DNA of 8,841 nucleotides from an uncultured Cetobacterium sp. (lineage in GTDB: Bacteria > Fusobacteriota > Fusobacteriia > Fusobacteriales > Fusobacteriaceae): positions 1-8,841 of the forward strand of contig CAAFWD010000080.1 of assembly GCA_900766645.1 (NCBI GenBank). Direction: 5' to 3'. Position 1 is the first letter of the stretch; the number at the start of each line of letters is the position of its first letter. Both the position numbers and the translations under genes were made by a program. This document shows positions 1-5,728 of this stretch, piece by piece. The notes under the pieces are model-generated. The model did not search any database and was not told the origin of the DNA. It saw only the letters and a program-made list of their open reading frames with translations.

Positions 1-1
1 G

Positions 2-190
2 TTAAAAAAAGTTCCATTAGTTAATCAGACAATAGCATTAGATTGTATTGATGGAGAGGTACAAGAATTTCCAACTGTTGTGGGAGAAGATGCAGCTGTT
101 CTTTATGAAATACCAATGCTTAATAAATTTATAAAAATTAATAAAAATACAGATGATCTTACGAAAAAAGTAAGTATTGTAACTTATTAA
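2..190 (+). CDS. C-terminal end of an unidentified protein (partial)
   Basis: This open frame enters from the left edge and ends at TAA 188-190, giving the last 62 residues of a protein whose start lies outside the window. It reads from LKKVPLVNQTIALDC through a mixed alpha/beta-looking stretch to KVSIVTY at the C-terminus. I see no transmembrane segment, and the single Cys is not part of a recognisable motif. I do not recognise the family and assign no function. Support for it being real comes from unbroken coding to the edge, codon use like its neighbours, and a rho-independent terminator about 50 nt after the stop. The next gene is convergent, so nothing in the context points to a role. 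Confidence 0.7.
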   Translation, partial: LKKVPLVNQTIALDCIDGEVQEFPTVVGEDAAVLYEIPMLNKFIKINKNTDDLTKKVSIVTY

Positions 191-240
191 GAAAATAAAA
201 GATAAAATCAAAAAAAACTAAGAGATATAAGCTTAAAAAA

Positions 241-283
241 AAAAGAGGACAGAATTTCATAAAGAGATTCTGTCTTCTTTTTT
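241..283. terminator. Bidirectional rho-independent terminator
   Basis: A 15-bp stem pairs 241-255 with 267-281 around an 11-nt loop, with one G-T wobble. It is followed by a T-run to 283 on the plus strand. An A-run from 234 gives the matching U-tract for leftward transcription. It sits between two convergent stops (190 and 293) and can serve both genes. Confidence 0.9.
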
Positions 284-292
284 ATTATTCAG

Positions 293-1210
293 TTATTTTA
301 TATATAAAGAACTTTTTACTCCAGCTATTGTTCCATCAGAAACAGCTGTAGAAACTTGTCTTATAGTTTTTGCACAAATATCTCCAGCTCCAAAAACACC
401 AGGAATATTAGTTTCCATTCCACTATTAACTGATAGGAAACCATTTTCTAAATTTAAATTTAATTTTTCATTTATCATTGGAGAACCACCAATGTAAGGG
501 AAAATTCCACATCCATCTGCATCTAATAATATCTTTTCTCCGTTTTCCACATTAGTAATCTCTATTTTCTCTAATTTTTCATCACCTATAAGATTTGTTA
601 TTTTGCTATTTAAAATAACCTCTACATTAGGTAACTCTTTTAATTTTTCTTTAAACTCAGCTATAGGATTTAAACTATTTTCAAAATGTATAATTGTAAG
701 TTTTTTTGCAAACTGTGCTAAGTATATAGCCTCTTTAATAGCTCCATCTGCTCCACCAACTACATAAATATCTTTTCCTCTAAACTTTTCTCCATACTGA
801 CTTGCATTTTTATATATACCGTTATTTAAAAATCTTTCAACACCAGGAACATCTAAGTTTTTAGGAGTTAATCCTGTTGCTAAAATTACACAACTACAAA
901 GATATTCAGAATCTTTTGTGATTACTTTCTTTATATCTCCATCTAGTTGAAAATCAATAGCTTCCTCATTTATAACAGGAACTTTATATTTTATTAGTTG
1001 GTCTTCTAATTTTTTTGCAAAAGATACTCCAGTTTCTCCATTTTCCACACTTAAAAAGTGAGTTACACTTGAAACATTTCCAACAGTCCCACCGATTTTA
1101 TTTTTTTCAAGCACAGCTACTTTTTTACCTCTACTTGCGCTATATACAGCTGCACTACAACCTGCAGGTCCTCCACCAATAATAATAATATCAAAATTCT
1201 TATTTTCCAT
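293..1210 (-). CDS. Thioredoxin-reductase-fold FAD oxidoreductase lacking the CXXC
   Basis: This 305-residue flavoprotein has the full class of low-Mr thioredoxin reductase landmarks. These are the FAD dinucleotide motif GGGPAG (residues 12-17), a GG followed by an FAD-binding stretch ending FLSVENGETG, the ILATG segment (109-113), a second Rossmann motif GGADGA (152-157), and the C-terminal GVFGAGD...RQVSTAVSDG (271-293). Two features are missing. At the redox-active CATC position the protein reads NASQ (135-138). The NADPH-recognising HRR at 175-177 reads HFE. It is therefore unlikely to reduce thioredoxin by the classical route; a ferredoxin/flavodoxin-linked or NADH-linked reductase role is inference. 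The start is ATG 1210, because AGGTGG (1216-1221) lies 5 nt upstream; an upstream GTG at 1219 overlaps that ribosome site. It has its own promoter and a palindrome upstream. Confidence 0.9.
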   Translation of the reverse strand: MENKNFDIIIIGGGPAGCSAAVYSASRGKKVAVLEKNKIGGTVGNVSSVTHFLSVENGETGVSFAKKLEDQLIKYKVPVINEEAIDFQLDGDIKKVITKDSEYLCSCVILATGLTPKNLDVPGVERFLNNGIYKNASQYGEKFRGKDIYVVGGADGAIKEAIYLAQFAKKLTIIHFENSLNPIAEFKEKLKELPNVEVILNSKITNLIGDEKLEKIEITNVENGEKILLDADGCGIFPYIGGSPMINEKLNLNLENGFLSVNSGMETNIPGVFGAGDICAKTIRQVSTAVSDGTIAGVKSSLYIK

Positions 1211-1240
1211 GATTACCACCTTAAATTGTTAATTTTATTT

Positions 1241-1256
1241 TTGAACTCAAGTTCAA
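1241..1256. promoter_or_regulatory. 7-2-7 palindrome, likely operator
   Basis: TTGAACT-CA-AGTTCAA is a perfect 7-bp inverted repeat with a 2-nt centre. It lies just downstream of the predicted -10 and start point of the flavoprotein gene, where a bound repressor would block initiation or clearance. A third TTGAAC half-site lies at 1334-1339. The regulator is not identifiable from the window. Confidence 0.55.
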
Positions 1257-1265
1257 CTTTTTTTA

Positions 1266-1294
1266 ATAATAACACAGAATAACTGTTTTTACAA
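1266..1294 (-). promoter_or_regulatory. Promoter of the flavoprotein gene
   Basis: On the minus strand a -35 TTGTAA (1289-1294) is separated by 17 bp from a -10 TATTAT (1266-1271). Transcription would start near 1259, about 50 nt before the ATG at 1210. The match is 4/6 and 5/6 to the sigma-70 consensus. The spacing and position support it; no experiment does. Confidence 0.6.
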
Positions 1295-1352
1295 TAAAAA
1301 TTGCAGATATATTAATTATAAAATTAACAATTTTTGAACGAATCTTTTTAAT

Positions 1353-1604
1353 TTACTTTGAAAAAATAGAGTTAAACTCTTCCATGAAATTAGAAATATG
1401 ACTATCCCCATTATCATAATCTACATATGAAAAATCCTCTATTTCTGTAAATTGCTCTCTTTTTTCTTTAATTTTTTTTCTAATATTCTCTTTAAAACCA
1501 GTAGGATCATCAAGCTCTTTTTTATGTAAAGACAGTTGCTCTTCAAGTAATAGTTCTAGTTTTAAAATCTCTTCATCAAGTAAAGTTAAATTTTCTGTAG
1601 ACAT
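1353..1604 (-). CDS. Small charged helical protein, unknown function
   Basis: This gene encodes 83 residues starting MSTENLTLLDEE. The first half is Leu/Glu/Lys-rich with heptad-like spacing of leucines (about residues 8-40), consistent with a coiled coil or helical hairpin. A short DDPTGF break is followed by a basic helix (KENIRKKIKEKREQ) and an acidic, aromatic tail (IEDFSYVDYDNGD). There is no cysteine, signal peptide or membrane segment, so a cytosolic protein is likely. The start is ATG 1604, because a GGGGGGAG ribosome site sits 4 nt upstream and the open frame further upstream has no such site. A promoter precedes it, and it lies 142 nt upstream of the flavoprotein gene on the same strand with no clear terminator between them. 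I do not recognise the family. Confidence 0.75.
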   Translation of the reverse strand: MSTENLTLLDEEILKLELLLEEQLSLHKKELDDPTGFKENIRKKIKEKREQFTEIEDFSYVDYDNGDSHISNFMEEFNSIFSK

Positions 1605-1655
1605 ATTACTCCCCCCTTTTAAAATACTATCTTTTTTTATTAAATACCACCTTAT

Positions 1656-1684
1656 ATCATAGATGTAATACAAGAAAATTTCAA
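1656..1684 (-). promoter_or_regulatory. Promoter of the 83-residue protein gene
   Basis: On the minus strand, -35 TTGAAA (1679-1684), a 17-bp spacer and -10 TATGAT (1656-1661) give a good sigma-70-type promoter. The predicted start is near 1649, leaving a leader of roughly 45 nt before ATG 1604. Confidence 0.6.
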
Positions 1685-1724
1685 TGTTTTGCATTACCTT
1701 TTTTAATTTTCAAAGATCTAAATA

Positions 1725-1733
1725 TGTTATAAT
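1725..1733 (+). promoter_or_regulatory. Extended -10 promoter of the MerR-family gene
   Basis: TGTTATAAT (1725-1733) is an extended -10 with a perfect TATAAT hexamer. No good -35 lies 16-18 bp upstream (AATTTT at 1705-1710), which is common for extended -10 promoters. Transcription would start near 1740, about 23 nt before the ATG. Confidence 0.6.
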
Positions 1734-1762
1734 ACTGTAATTATTATTATTTGGAGGAACAT

Positions 1763-2569
1763 ATGAACTATCATAATAATCTGATTAAAATATCAGATTT
1801 TTCAAAACTTTGTGAGATTTCAAGGCAAACGCTGATTTATTACGATAGAATTGGACTTTTTCATCCCTACTATATAAATGAAAAGGGGTACAGATTTTAT
1901 ATTTTAGAACAATATAATCTACTTTATTTGATAAAAAACTTAAAAGAGCATGGGACACCTTTAGAGGAGATAAAGGAGTATATAAACAATAGAAATTCTA
2001 AGGAGCTTTTAACTCTTCTTGAAAAAAATAAAAAAAAGATAGAAAATCAGATAAAGGATTTAGAAAGTATTTCAAAATCCATTAGTTACGGTATGGAAAG
2101 ATTGAAACAAGGGGAGGAGAACAGAGTAGGAAAAAACATTCCTAGGATTGAAATTGTTGAAAAAGATTATATCCATGTTAGTAAAATCTCTGTTGAAAAA
2201 TCTGGAGATATAATTCGTGGGATAAATGAACTAAATGGAGTGGCTGAAAGGTTACAAACAAAACTGCTATATGTTCATGGACTTGTTGAAAGAGAAAATC
2301 TGAAAAAACATGATTTTAAAATAACATATTTTTATATCTCTGGAGATAAAAAAGATAGAAATGTTATAGAGAAGCCAGCTGGAAAATATGCTGTGATATA
2401 TCATCAAGGATCCTATGATGATCTTTATAAAAGTTATGAAAAGTTGTTAAATTTTATAAAAGAGAACAATTATGAGATAAAAGGAAACTCCTATGAGGAG
2501 AATTTCTTAGATTTTAAAACAGAAAATGTAAATAATTTTTTAGTTAAAGTTTCTATTTTCATTGGATAA
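1763..2569 (+). CDS. MerR/BmrR-type regulator with GyrI-like effector domain
   Basis: This 268-residue transcription activator is predicted to sense drugs or small hydrophobic ligands. The N-terminal winged helix-turn-helix of the MerR family covers about residues 7-75, with the typical LIYYDRIGLFHP (24-35), KGYRFY (41-46) and a LKEHGTPLEEIKEYI second wing/helix region. A Lys/Glu-rich dimerisation helix follows (about 78-115). Residues about 127-268 resemble the GyrI-like/AraC effector-binding fold of BmrR, including EKPAGKYAVIYHQGSYDDL (203-221). The start is ATG 1763, because GGAGG (1753-1757) lies 5 nt upstream; a TTG at 1751 overlaps that site. The gene ends 74 nt before a MATE exporter whose promoter has MerR-type architecture, so control of that exporter is the likely job. 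The inducing ligand cannot be read from the sequence. Confidence 0.92.
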   Translation: MNYHNNLIKISDFSKLCEISRQTLIYYDRIGLFHPYYINEKGYRFYILEQYNLLYLIKNLKEHGTPLEEIKEYINNRNSKELLTLLEKNKKKIENQIKDLESISKSISYGMERLKQGEENRVGKNIPRIEIVEKDYIHVSKISVEKSGDIIRGINELNGVAERLQTKLLYVHGLVERENLKKHDFKITYFYISGDKKDRNVIEKPAGKYAVIYHQGSYDDLYKSYEKLLNFIKENNYEIKGNSYEENFLDFKTENVNNFLVKVSIFIG

Positions 2570-2578
2570 AAAATATGC

Positions 2579-2609
2579 TTGACTGTATAGCTACTATATA
2601 GTTTATCTT
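2579..2609 (+). promoter_or_regulatory. MerR-type promoter/operator of the MATE gene
   Basis: A -35 TTGACT (2579-2584) and -10 TATCTT (2604-2609) are separated by 19 bp, longer than the usual 17. The spacer is filled by an imperfect 21-bp dyad (2582-2602) in which 8 of 10 base pairs match, with outer arms ACTGTATAG and CTATATAGT. An over-long spacer with a central dyad is the hallmark of promoters that MerR-family activators untwist. The gene directly upstream encodes such a regulator. Confidence 0.82.
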
Positions 2610-2643
2610 TTATTAGCATTAAGATAAACATATGGAGGCCAAA

Positions 2644-3990
2644 ATGGAAATGAATTTAGGAGCTGATAAAATCAGCAAACTTTTTATGAAATACTTTATT
2701 CCAACTGCTGCTGCTATGGTAGTAACAGCTCTTTACATAATTGTAGATGGAATGTTTGTGGGAAAGGGAGTTGGAAGTGATGGTGTTGCTGCTGTTGGAA
2801 TTGTAGTACCAGTATTTACAATTTTCCAATCAGTGCAGTTTTTGCTAGGGGTTGGAGGATCAACAGTTGCATCAATAGCTTTAGCTAAAAATGATAAAAA
2901 ACATGCAAATAATGTATTTTTACAATCAACTTTAATAGTTGTGATAATTATGTCTATAGTCACTATAATCTCACTTATATTTACAGAGGAGATTGCAATT
3001 TTAATGGGGGCTAATGAGGAGATTCTGCCCAATGTTAAAACTTATTTTAGAACAATGGTAAGTTATGCTATATTCACAACTTTAAATCCAACTTGGAGTT
3101 TTTTTGTAAGACTGGATGGATCACCAAAATACTCTATGGTATCAATGATTTGTGGAGCTGTTACCAATGTTATTCTTGATTATGTTTTTATATTTCCTAT
3201 GCAAATGGGAATATTTGGAGCTGCTTTAGCAACAGGAATTGGACATATTACAAGTATTTTAATTTTTATATACTACTTTACTAAAAAATCTAAAAGCTTT
3301 AGCTTTACTAAATTTAGTTTGAATCTAAAGGATATAAAAAGAGTTTTAAATATTGGGATACCTGGATTTATAACGAATATTTTTACTGCGATTACAATGA
3401 TCTCATTTAATGTTGTTATTATGCATAGACTAGGGAAGGATGGAGTAACAACCTATGGAGTTATAAATTATCTGCACCCTCTTATAGTTTTTCTTTTTAT
3501 GAGTATAGGTCAATCTATTCAACCGATTGCTAGTTTTAATTATGGAATAAAAAATAAAGAGAGAATGAAAGAGGTTTATATATTTGGTCAAAAGGTTGCA
3601 GTTGTTATGGGAGTATTTTTTACTTTAATTGGAATCTTAGGATCAAAATCATTGGTGGGGCTTTTTATAGATAAAAGTTCAACGGCATACAGTTTAGCTG
3701 TAACAAGTATTCCACTATTTTATTTAAACTATATTTTTTATGGAATAAACTCAGTAGCTGTAAGTTATTATCAATCTATAGAGGAAGCTAAAAAAGCAAA
3801 CTTTATAACACTGGGAAGAGGATTTTTATTTATAATTGTGGGGATTATTATTTTACCAAATATATTTGGGAATACAGGTATTTGGATTACAACTCCTTTT
3901 GCAGAAATTTTAGGATTGGGGATGGTAGGATACTATATCTTTAAAGATTTTATAGCAGGAACTGGGGAAGAGAAGTTTAAATTAGTTTAG
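2644..3990 (+). CDS. MATE-family multidrug efflux transporter
   Basis: This 448-residue inner-membrane exporter is of the MATE family and resembles the MepA/NorM-like group that expels cationic drugs by Na+ or H+ antiport. About 12 hydrophobic segments are visible in two homologous halves. TM1 has the family sequence ALYIIVDGMFVG (29-40, with Asp35), followed by GVGGSTVASIALAKND in the TM2-loop region. RLDGSPKYSM matches the conserved cytoplasmic loop, and GQSIQPIASFNYG marks the second half. Length is normal for the family. The start is ATG 2644: GGAGG (2634-2638) is 5 nt upstream, while the earlier ATG 2632 overlaps that site. It follows the MerR-type regulator and its 19-bp-spacer promoter and is closed by a strong terminator, so it is probably a single-gene inducible unit. 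The substrate is not predictable. Confidence 0.93.
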   Translation: MEMNLGADKISKLFMKYFIPTAAAMVVTALYIIVDGMFVGKGVGSDGVAAVGIVVPVFTIFQSVQFLLGVGGSTVASIALAKNDKKHANNVFLQSTLIVVIIMSIVTIISLIFTEEIAILMGANEEILPNVKTYFRTMVSYAIFTTLNPTWSFFVRLDGSPKYSMVSMICGAVTNVILDYVFIFPMQMGIFGAALATGIGHITSILIFIYYFTKKSKSFSFTKFSLNLKDIKRVLNIGIPGFITNIFTAITMISFNVVIMHRLGKDGVTTYGVINYLHPLIVFLFMSIGQSIQPIASFNYGIKNKERMKEVYIFGQKVAVVMGVFFTLIGILGSKSLVGLFIDKSSTAYSLAVTSIPLFYLNYIFYGINSVAVSYYQSIEEAKKANFITLGRGFLFIIVGIIILPNIFGNTGIWITTPFAEILGLGMVGYYIFKDFIAGTGEEKFKLV

Positions 3991-4001
3991 AAATATATGA
4001 G

Positions 4002-4032
4002 AAGCCTGATTAGATTTAATCAGGCTTTTTTT
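4002..4032 (+). terminator. Rho-independent terminator after the MATE gene
   Basis: A perfect 11-bp stem (4002-4012 with 4017-4027) closes a 4-nt GATT loop. It is followed by a T-run to 4032. It begins 11 nt after the MATE stop codon and insulates the next operon. Confidence 0.95.
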
Positions 4033-4060
4033 ATAAAAGTGTTTTGTATAAAAATGATCA

Positions 4061-4089
4061 TTGACTTTAAAATTTTTAAAGGGTATATA
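4061..4089 (+). promoter_or_regulatory. Promoter of the abgT-amidohydrolase operon
   Basis: A -35 TTGACT (4061-4066), a 17-bp spacer and -10 TATATA (4084-4089) form a near-consensus sigma-70 promoter just after the preceding terminator. The predicted start is near 4096, giving a leader of about 80 nt that contains a separate ribosome site and short ORF. No local regulator gene adjoins it. Confidence 0.75.
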
Positions 4090-4120
4090 AATATAAAACT
4101 TTATTAGGAGGACAGTTGTA

Positions 4121-4153
4121 GTGAAAATTTATATGAATCTGAAAAAAACATAA
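4121..4153 (+). CDS. Possible 10-residue leader peptide
   Basis: A full AGGAGG (4106-4111) stands 9 nt before a GTG that opens a 10-codon frame, MKIYMNLKKT, ending at TAA 4153. It lies wholly within the predicted abgT leader and stops about 10 nt before the abgT ribosome site. It could be a translated leader peptide or the remnant of a lost gene start. No hairpin pair typical of attenuation is evident, and GTG spacing is slightly long. It is a weak call that rests on the strong ribosome site. Confidence 0.3.
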   Translation: MKIYMNLKKT

Positions 4154-4174
4154 TTTAAATTGAGGGAGGGGCTA

Positions 4175-5707
4175 ATGAATAATTTTGAAAATGAATCAGT
4201 TGTACTAAGGGGTAATAAAAAATCTAGTTTGGTAAATAAAATTTTAGATCTATTTGAAAAGGTGGGAAATAAACTACCAGATTCAGTTAGTATCTTTGTA
4301 ATTCTCTGCCTACTATTATTAGGGATTTCATATTTGTGTAATAAGCTAGGAGTTTCTGTGATACATCCTATAAATAAAGATGTTATAACAGTTAATAATT
4401 TAATGAGTTCAGCAAATTTGAAACAAATATTAGTGGAGATGATTTTAGTATTTCAAACTTACCCTCCTTTAGGAGTTGTTTTAGTTGCTATGATAGGAAT
4501 TGGAGTGGCAGATAAAAGTGGATTATTAGAAGCTTTACTAAATATAGTAATGGATAAAGTTCCAAAGGGAGCCATATATTACGCAGTTGTAATAATGGGG
4601 TTGATATTCACAGGAATAGGGGATGCTGGATTTGTTGTTTTACCGCCACTTGCAGCTTTAATGTTTTTAAAACTTAATAAAAATCCAATTATTGGAATTT
4701 TTTTAGCATATGCAGGAGCAGCTATAGGATTTTGTTCAGGATTATTTGTTAGTTTAAATGATATTTTAATTACCTCTTTTACAATTCCAGCAGCTCAAGT
4801 TTTAGATTCTACATTTATGAGAAGTCCTGCAATGACAATATTTTTTAATATGACCAATGCTATTTTACAAATGTTTATTATAACTTTAGTTACTAAAAAA
4901 TTTATAGAGCCTAGATTTCCTTTAGAGGAGGATTTGGTTAAAAGTGAGGAGGAATCAGTTGGAGATTTAGAAAAAACGGGATTTAAATATGCAGGATTTT
5001 CTTTAATAATTTATTTTACATTTATAATATTATTAACAATAGGAGATAATGCTTTTTTAAGAGATTCAAATGGGTCTTTAGTATCAGTTAAGTCACCGTT
5101 TATAGGTGGGCTGATAATAATAATGACTTTAGCTTTTATGATTCCGGGAATAGTTTATGGAAAAGTAATTAAAAAAATAAAAAATGATAAAGATGTTGTT
5201 AAAATGGTTGGACAAAGTTTGGGAGAGATGGGCGGATATATATTTATTGTATTTGTAGCAGCACAGTTTTTAAATCTATTTGGAAAAAGTAATTTAGGAA
5301 TTGTTTTAGCTATAAAAGGAGCTGAAAAGTTAAGTGCAAGCTCTATTTCAGGGATGCCTTTAATTATAATGTTTATTTTATTGGTTGGATTTATAAATTT
5401 GTTTATAGGAAGTGCTTCTGCAAAATGGGCAATATTATCTCCAATATTTGTTCCAATGTTTATGCTATTAGATTATGATCCATCTTTAACTCAGATAGCA
5501 TATAGAATAGGGGATTCATCAACAAATATGATATCACCACTATTTCCATATTTACCACTGATTTTAGCAGTGTGTAAAAAATATGATAAAAAATTTGGAA
5601 TAGGAACTTTAGTTGCAAATATGATTCCATATGCTGTAAGTACTTTATTAGGAAGTATTGCACTTTTAATTGTATTTATAACAGTTGGGATATCTTTGGG
5701 AATATAA
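4175..5707 (+). CDS. abgT: AbgT-family transporter (p-aminobenzoyl-glutamate type)
   Basis: This 510-residue integral membrane protein belongs to the AbgT family. Members import p-aminobenzoyl-glutamate (AbgT) or export p-aminobenzoate and sulfonamides (MtrF, YdaH). A cytosolic N-terminus leads into NKLPDSVSIFVIL (32-44). Signature stretches are GDAGFVVLPPLAALMF (149-164), the re-entrant-like GSASAKWAILSP (412-423) and GDSSTNMISPLFPYLP (446-461). The length matches the family and about nine or more membrane segments can be counted. A polar insert near 245-270 (EEDLVKSEEESVGDLEK) forms a cytoplasmic loop between halves. ATG 4175 is chosen because GGGAGG (4164-4169) lies a few bases upstream; an earlier TTG at 4160 has no such site. 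It is followed after 21 nt by an M20D amidohydrolase, so uptake of an N-acyl or aminobenzoyl amino acid is the most likely role. The actual substrate is unproven. Confidence 0.92.
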   Translation: MNNFENESVVLRGNKKSSLVNKILDLFEKVGNKLPDSVSIFVILCLLLLGISYLCNKLGVSVIHPINKDVITVNNLMSSANLKQILVEMILVFQTYPPLGVVLVAMIGIGVADKSGLLEALLNIVMDKVPKGAIYYAVVIMGLIFTGIGDAGFVVLPPLAALMFLKLNKNPIIGIFLAYAGAAIGFCSGLFVSLNDILITSFTIPAAQVLDSTFMRSPAMTIFFNMTNAILQMFIITLVTKKFIEPRFPLEEDLVKSEEESVGDLEKTGFKYAGFSLIIYFTFIILLTIGDNAFLRDSNGSLVSVKSPFIGGLIIIMTLAFMIPGIVYGKVIKKIKNDKDVVKMVGQSLGEMGGYIFIVFVAAQFLNLFGKSNLGIVLAIKGAEKLSASSISGMPLIIMFILLVGFINLFIGSASAKWAILSPIFVPMFMLLDYDPSLTQIAYRIGDSSTNMISPLFPYLPLILAVCKKYDKKFGIGTLVANMIPYAVSTLLGSIALLIVFITVGISLGI

Positions 5708-5728
5708 TTTAAATGGGGAGGAAGTAGA

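Larger units (their letters stand above)
1223..1333. repeat. 16-bp inverted repeat flanking the promoter
   Basis: Positions 1223-1238 and 1318-1333 are perfect reverse complements (16 bp). They are separated by 79 nt that contain the predicted promoter and the 7-2-7 palindrome. The inner arm ends two bases before the ribosome site of the flavoprotein gene. In a transcript reading through from the upstream 83-residue gene the arms could pair next to that site. The arms are very AT-rich, which raises the chance of a fortuitous match. Confidence 0.5.

Noticed and set aside
1241..1256. SoxR box in the flavoprotein promoter
   Set aside because: It shares CTCAAGTT-like bases, but it is not placed between a -35 and -10 with a 19-bp spacer, so MerR-type activation is not supported.
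1605..1694. N-terminal extension of the 83-residue protein to 113 residues
   Set aside because: The extension crosses the predicted promoter and the GGGGGGAG ribosome site that serves ATG 1604.
2733..3032. Leftward open frame of about 99 codons
   Set aside because: It lies entirely inside the MATE gene on the opposite strand, has low-complexity Ile/Thr/Pro composition typical of an antisense shadow, and has no ribosome site.
5460..5663. Leftward open frame of about 67 codons
   Set aside because: It is antisense to the conserved C-terminal AbgT motifs, and its translation looks like no protein family.
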